Below are positions 6,783 to 7,299 of a DNA stretch of 7,299 nt, piece after piece. The DNA is from Desulfatitalea sp. (GTDB lineage: Bacteria > Desulfobacterota > Desulfobacteria > Desulfobacterales > Desulfosarcinaceae), in contig JABDRH010000028.1 of the NCBI GenBank assembly GCA_013041835.1, positions 1-7,299 of the forward strand, given 5' to 3'. A program made the translations under genes and the position numbers. The number at the start of each line of letters is the position of its first letter. The first letter of the stretch is position 1. Under the pieces are notes generated by a model that was given only the letters and a program-made list of their open reading frames with translations, was not told where the DNA came from and did not search any database.

Positions 6783-7299
6783 ATGGAGAGAGAAGCCCTG
6801 AAAATCCTGATTGCATTCGATGGATCCGAGCTGGCTCTGGAAGCGGTCAAATACGTAGCCGCCATGATGCCTGTGAAGCATACCGAAGTGGTTCTTTTCC
6901 ATGTTGAAACCAAGATGGCCGATTCATTTTGGAAGGTTGAGCAACATATGGATTTCAGGTTCAAGGCACCCAACATTCGGGCATGCATCACCGAACAGCA
7001 TAAGCGCCTCAATGCCGCCTTGGACAAGGCCCAACAGATTCTGATCAAGGAGGGGTTTTCCGAATCGGCCATTCATAAAAAGATCCAGGCTAGAAAGCTG
7101 GGCGTGGTCAACGATATCGTACGCGAATCCCATGAAGGGTATCATGCGGTGGTGCTGGGGCGCTGCGGCGAAAGCAAAATCAAGGACATGCTGCTGGGCA
7201 ACGTGCCCATGCGGTTGTTGAAGAAGCTCCAGGGGCTACCCATGATCATCGTCGGGGGCGCCTGCCGTTTCCATCGCATCATGGTCGCCTTTGACGGCT
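6783..7299 (+). CDS. universal stress protein, tandem Usp domains, 3' end cut by the window
   Basis: There are 172 codons visible, and the frame runs open to the window end. It is a cytoplasmic nucleotide-binding stress protein of the UspA superfamily. The first domain is complete: the strand K-I-L-I-A-F-D-G-S (7-15) with the conserved Asp13, a helix E-A-V-K-Y-V-A, a strand E-V-V-L-F-H-V, and the C-terminal V-V-L-G-R-C-G (123-129). The family's ATP-binding pattern G-2x-G-9x-G-(S/T) appears as Gly126, Gly129, Gly139 but with Asn140 in place of Ser/Thr, so nucleotide binding by this half may be altered. At about 163 a second copy begins (F-H-R-I-M-V-A-F-D-G), showing a tandem two-domain protein as in UspE-like proteins. 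ATG 6783 follows AAGGAG (6771-6776) by 6 nt, and a near-consensus promoter lies at 6684-6713. Confidence 0.9.
   Translation, partial: MEREALKILIAFDGSELALEAVKYVAAMMPVKHTEVVLFHVETKMADSFWKVEQHMDFRFKAPNIRACITEQHKRLNAALDKAQQILIKEGFSESAIHKKIQARKLGVVNDIVRESHEGYHAVVLGRCGESKIKDMLLGNVPMRLLKKLQGLPMIIVGGACRFHRIMVAFDG

Overview
The window carries seven protein-coding genes of ordinary bacterial housekeeping type, two of them cut by the window edges. I see no tRNA, rRNA, CRISPR array, insertion sequence or phage gene. Base composition is moderately GC-rich. The gene set and protein style suggest a Gram-negative, probably anaerobic bacterium of the Desulfobacterota (Desulfosarcina/Desulfatitalea-like). That placement is an impression from protein style and has not been tested by any search.

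Layout, left to right: (1) 1-207 (+), the C-terminal end of 2-isopropylmalate synthase (leuA). (2) 235-1545 (-), a complete MgtE-type Mg2+ channel/transporter converging on leuA with only 27 bp between the stops. (3) 1678-2700 (+), a CNNM/DUF21 membrane protein divergent from mgtE; it belongs to a second family linked to Mg2+ transport and has poorly conserved CBS-like modules. (4) 2803-3405 (-), a single-domain glyoxalase-II-like metallo-beta-lactamase-fold hydrolase. (5) 3703-5718 (+), a full-length transketolase preceded by a 297-bp non-coding stretch that contains a perfect 10-bp inverted repeat. (6) 5901-6434 (-), a small uncharacterised protein with an N-terminal winged-helix-like region. 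(7) 6783 to the window end (+), a universal stress protein whose first Usp domain is complete and whose second is just beginning. Its upstream region has a near-consensus sigma70-type promoter.

The genes alternate strands (+ - + - + - +), so each is probably its own transcription unit with promoters in three divergent gaps (1546-1677, 3406-3702, 6435-6782). The only clear functional link is the divergent MgtE/CNNM pair, which may together handle Mg2+ or other divalent cations. Leucine synthesis (leuA), the non-oxidative pentose phosphate pathway (tkt), thioester or persulfide metabolism (MBL hydrolase) and stress response (Usp) otherwise sit side by side without an obvious shared pathway. I do not find a convincing new multi-gene system. 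The best leads are the hairpin before transketolase, the divergent Mg2+ gene pair, and the unknown winged-helix protein divergent from the Usp gene.
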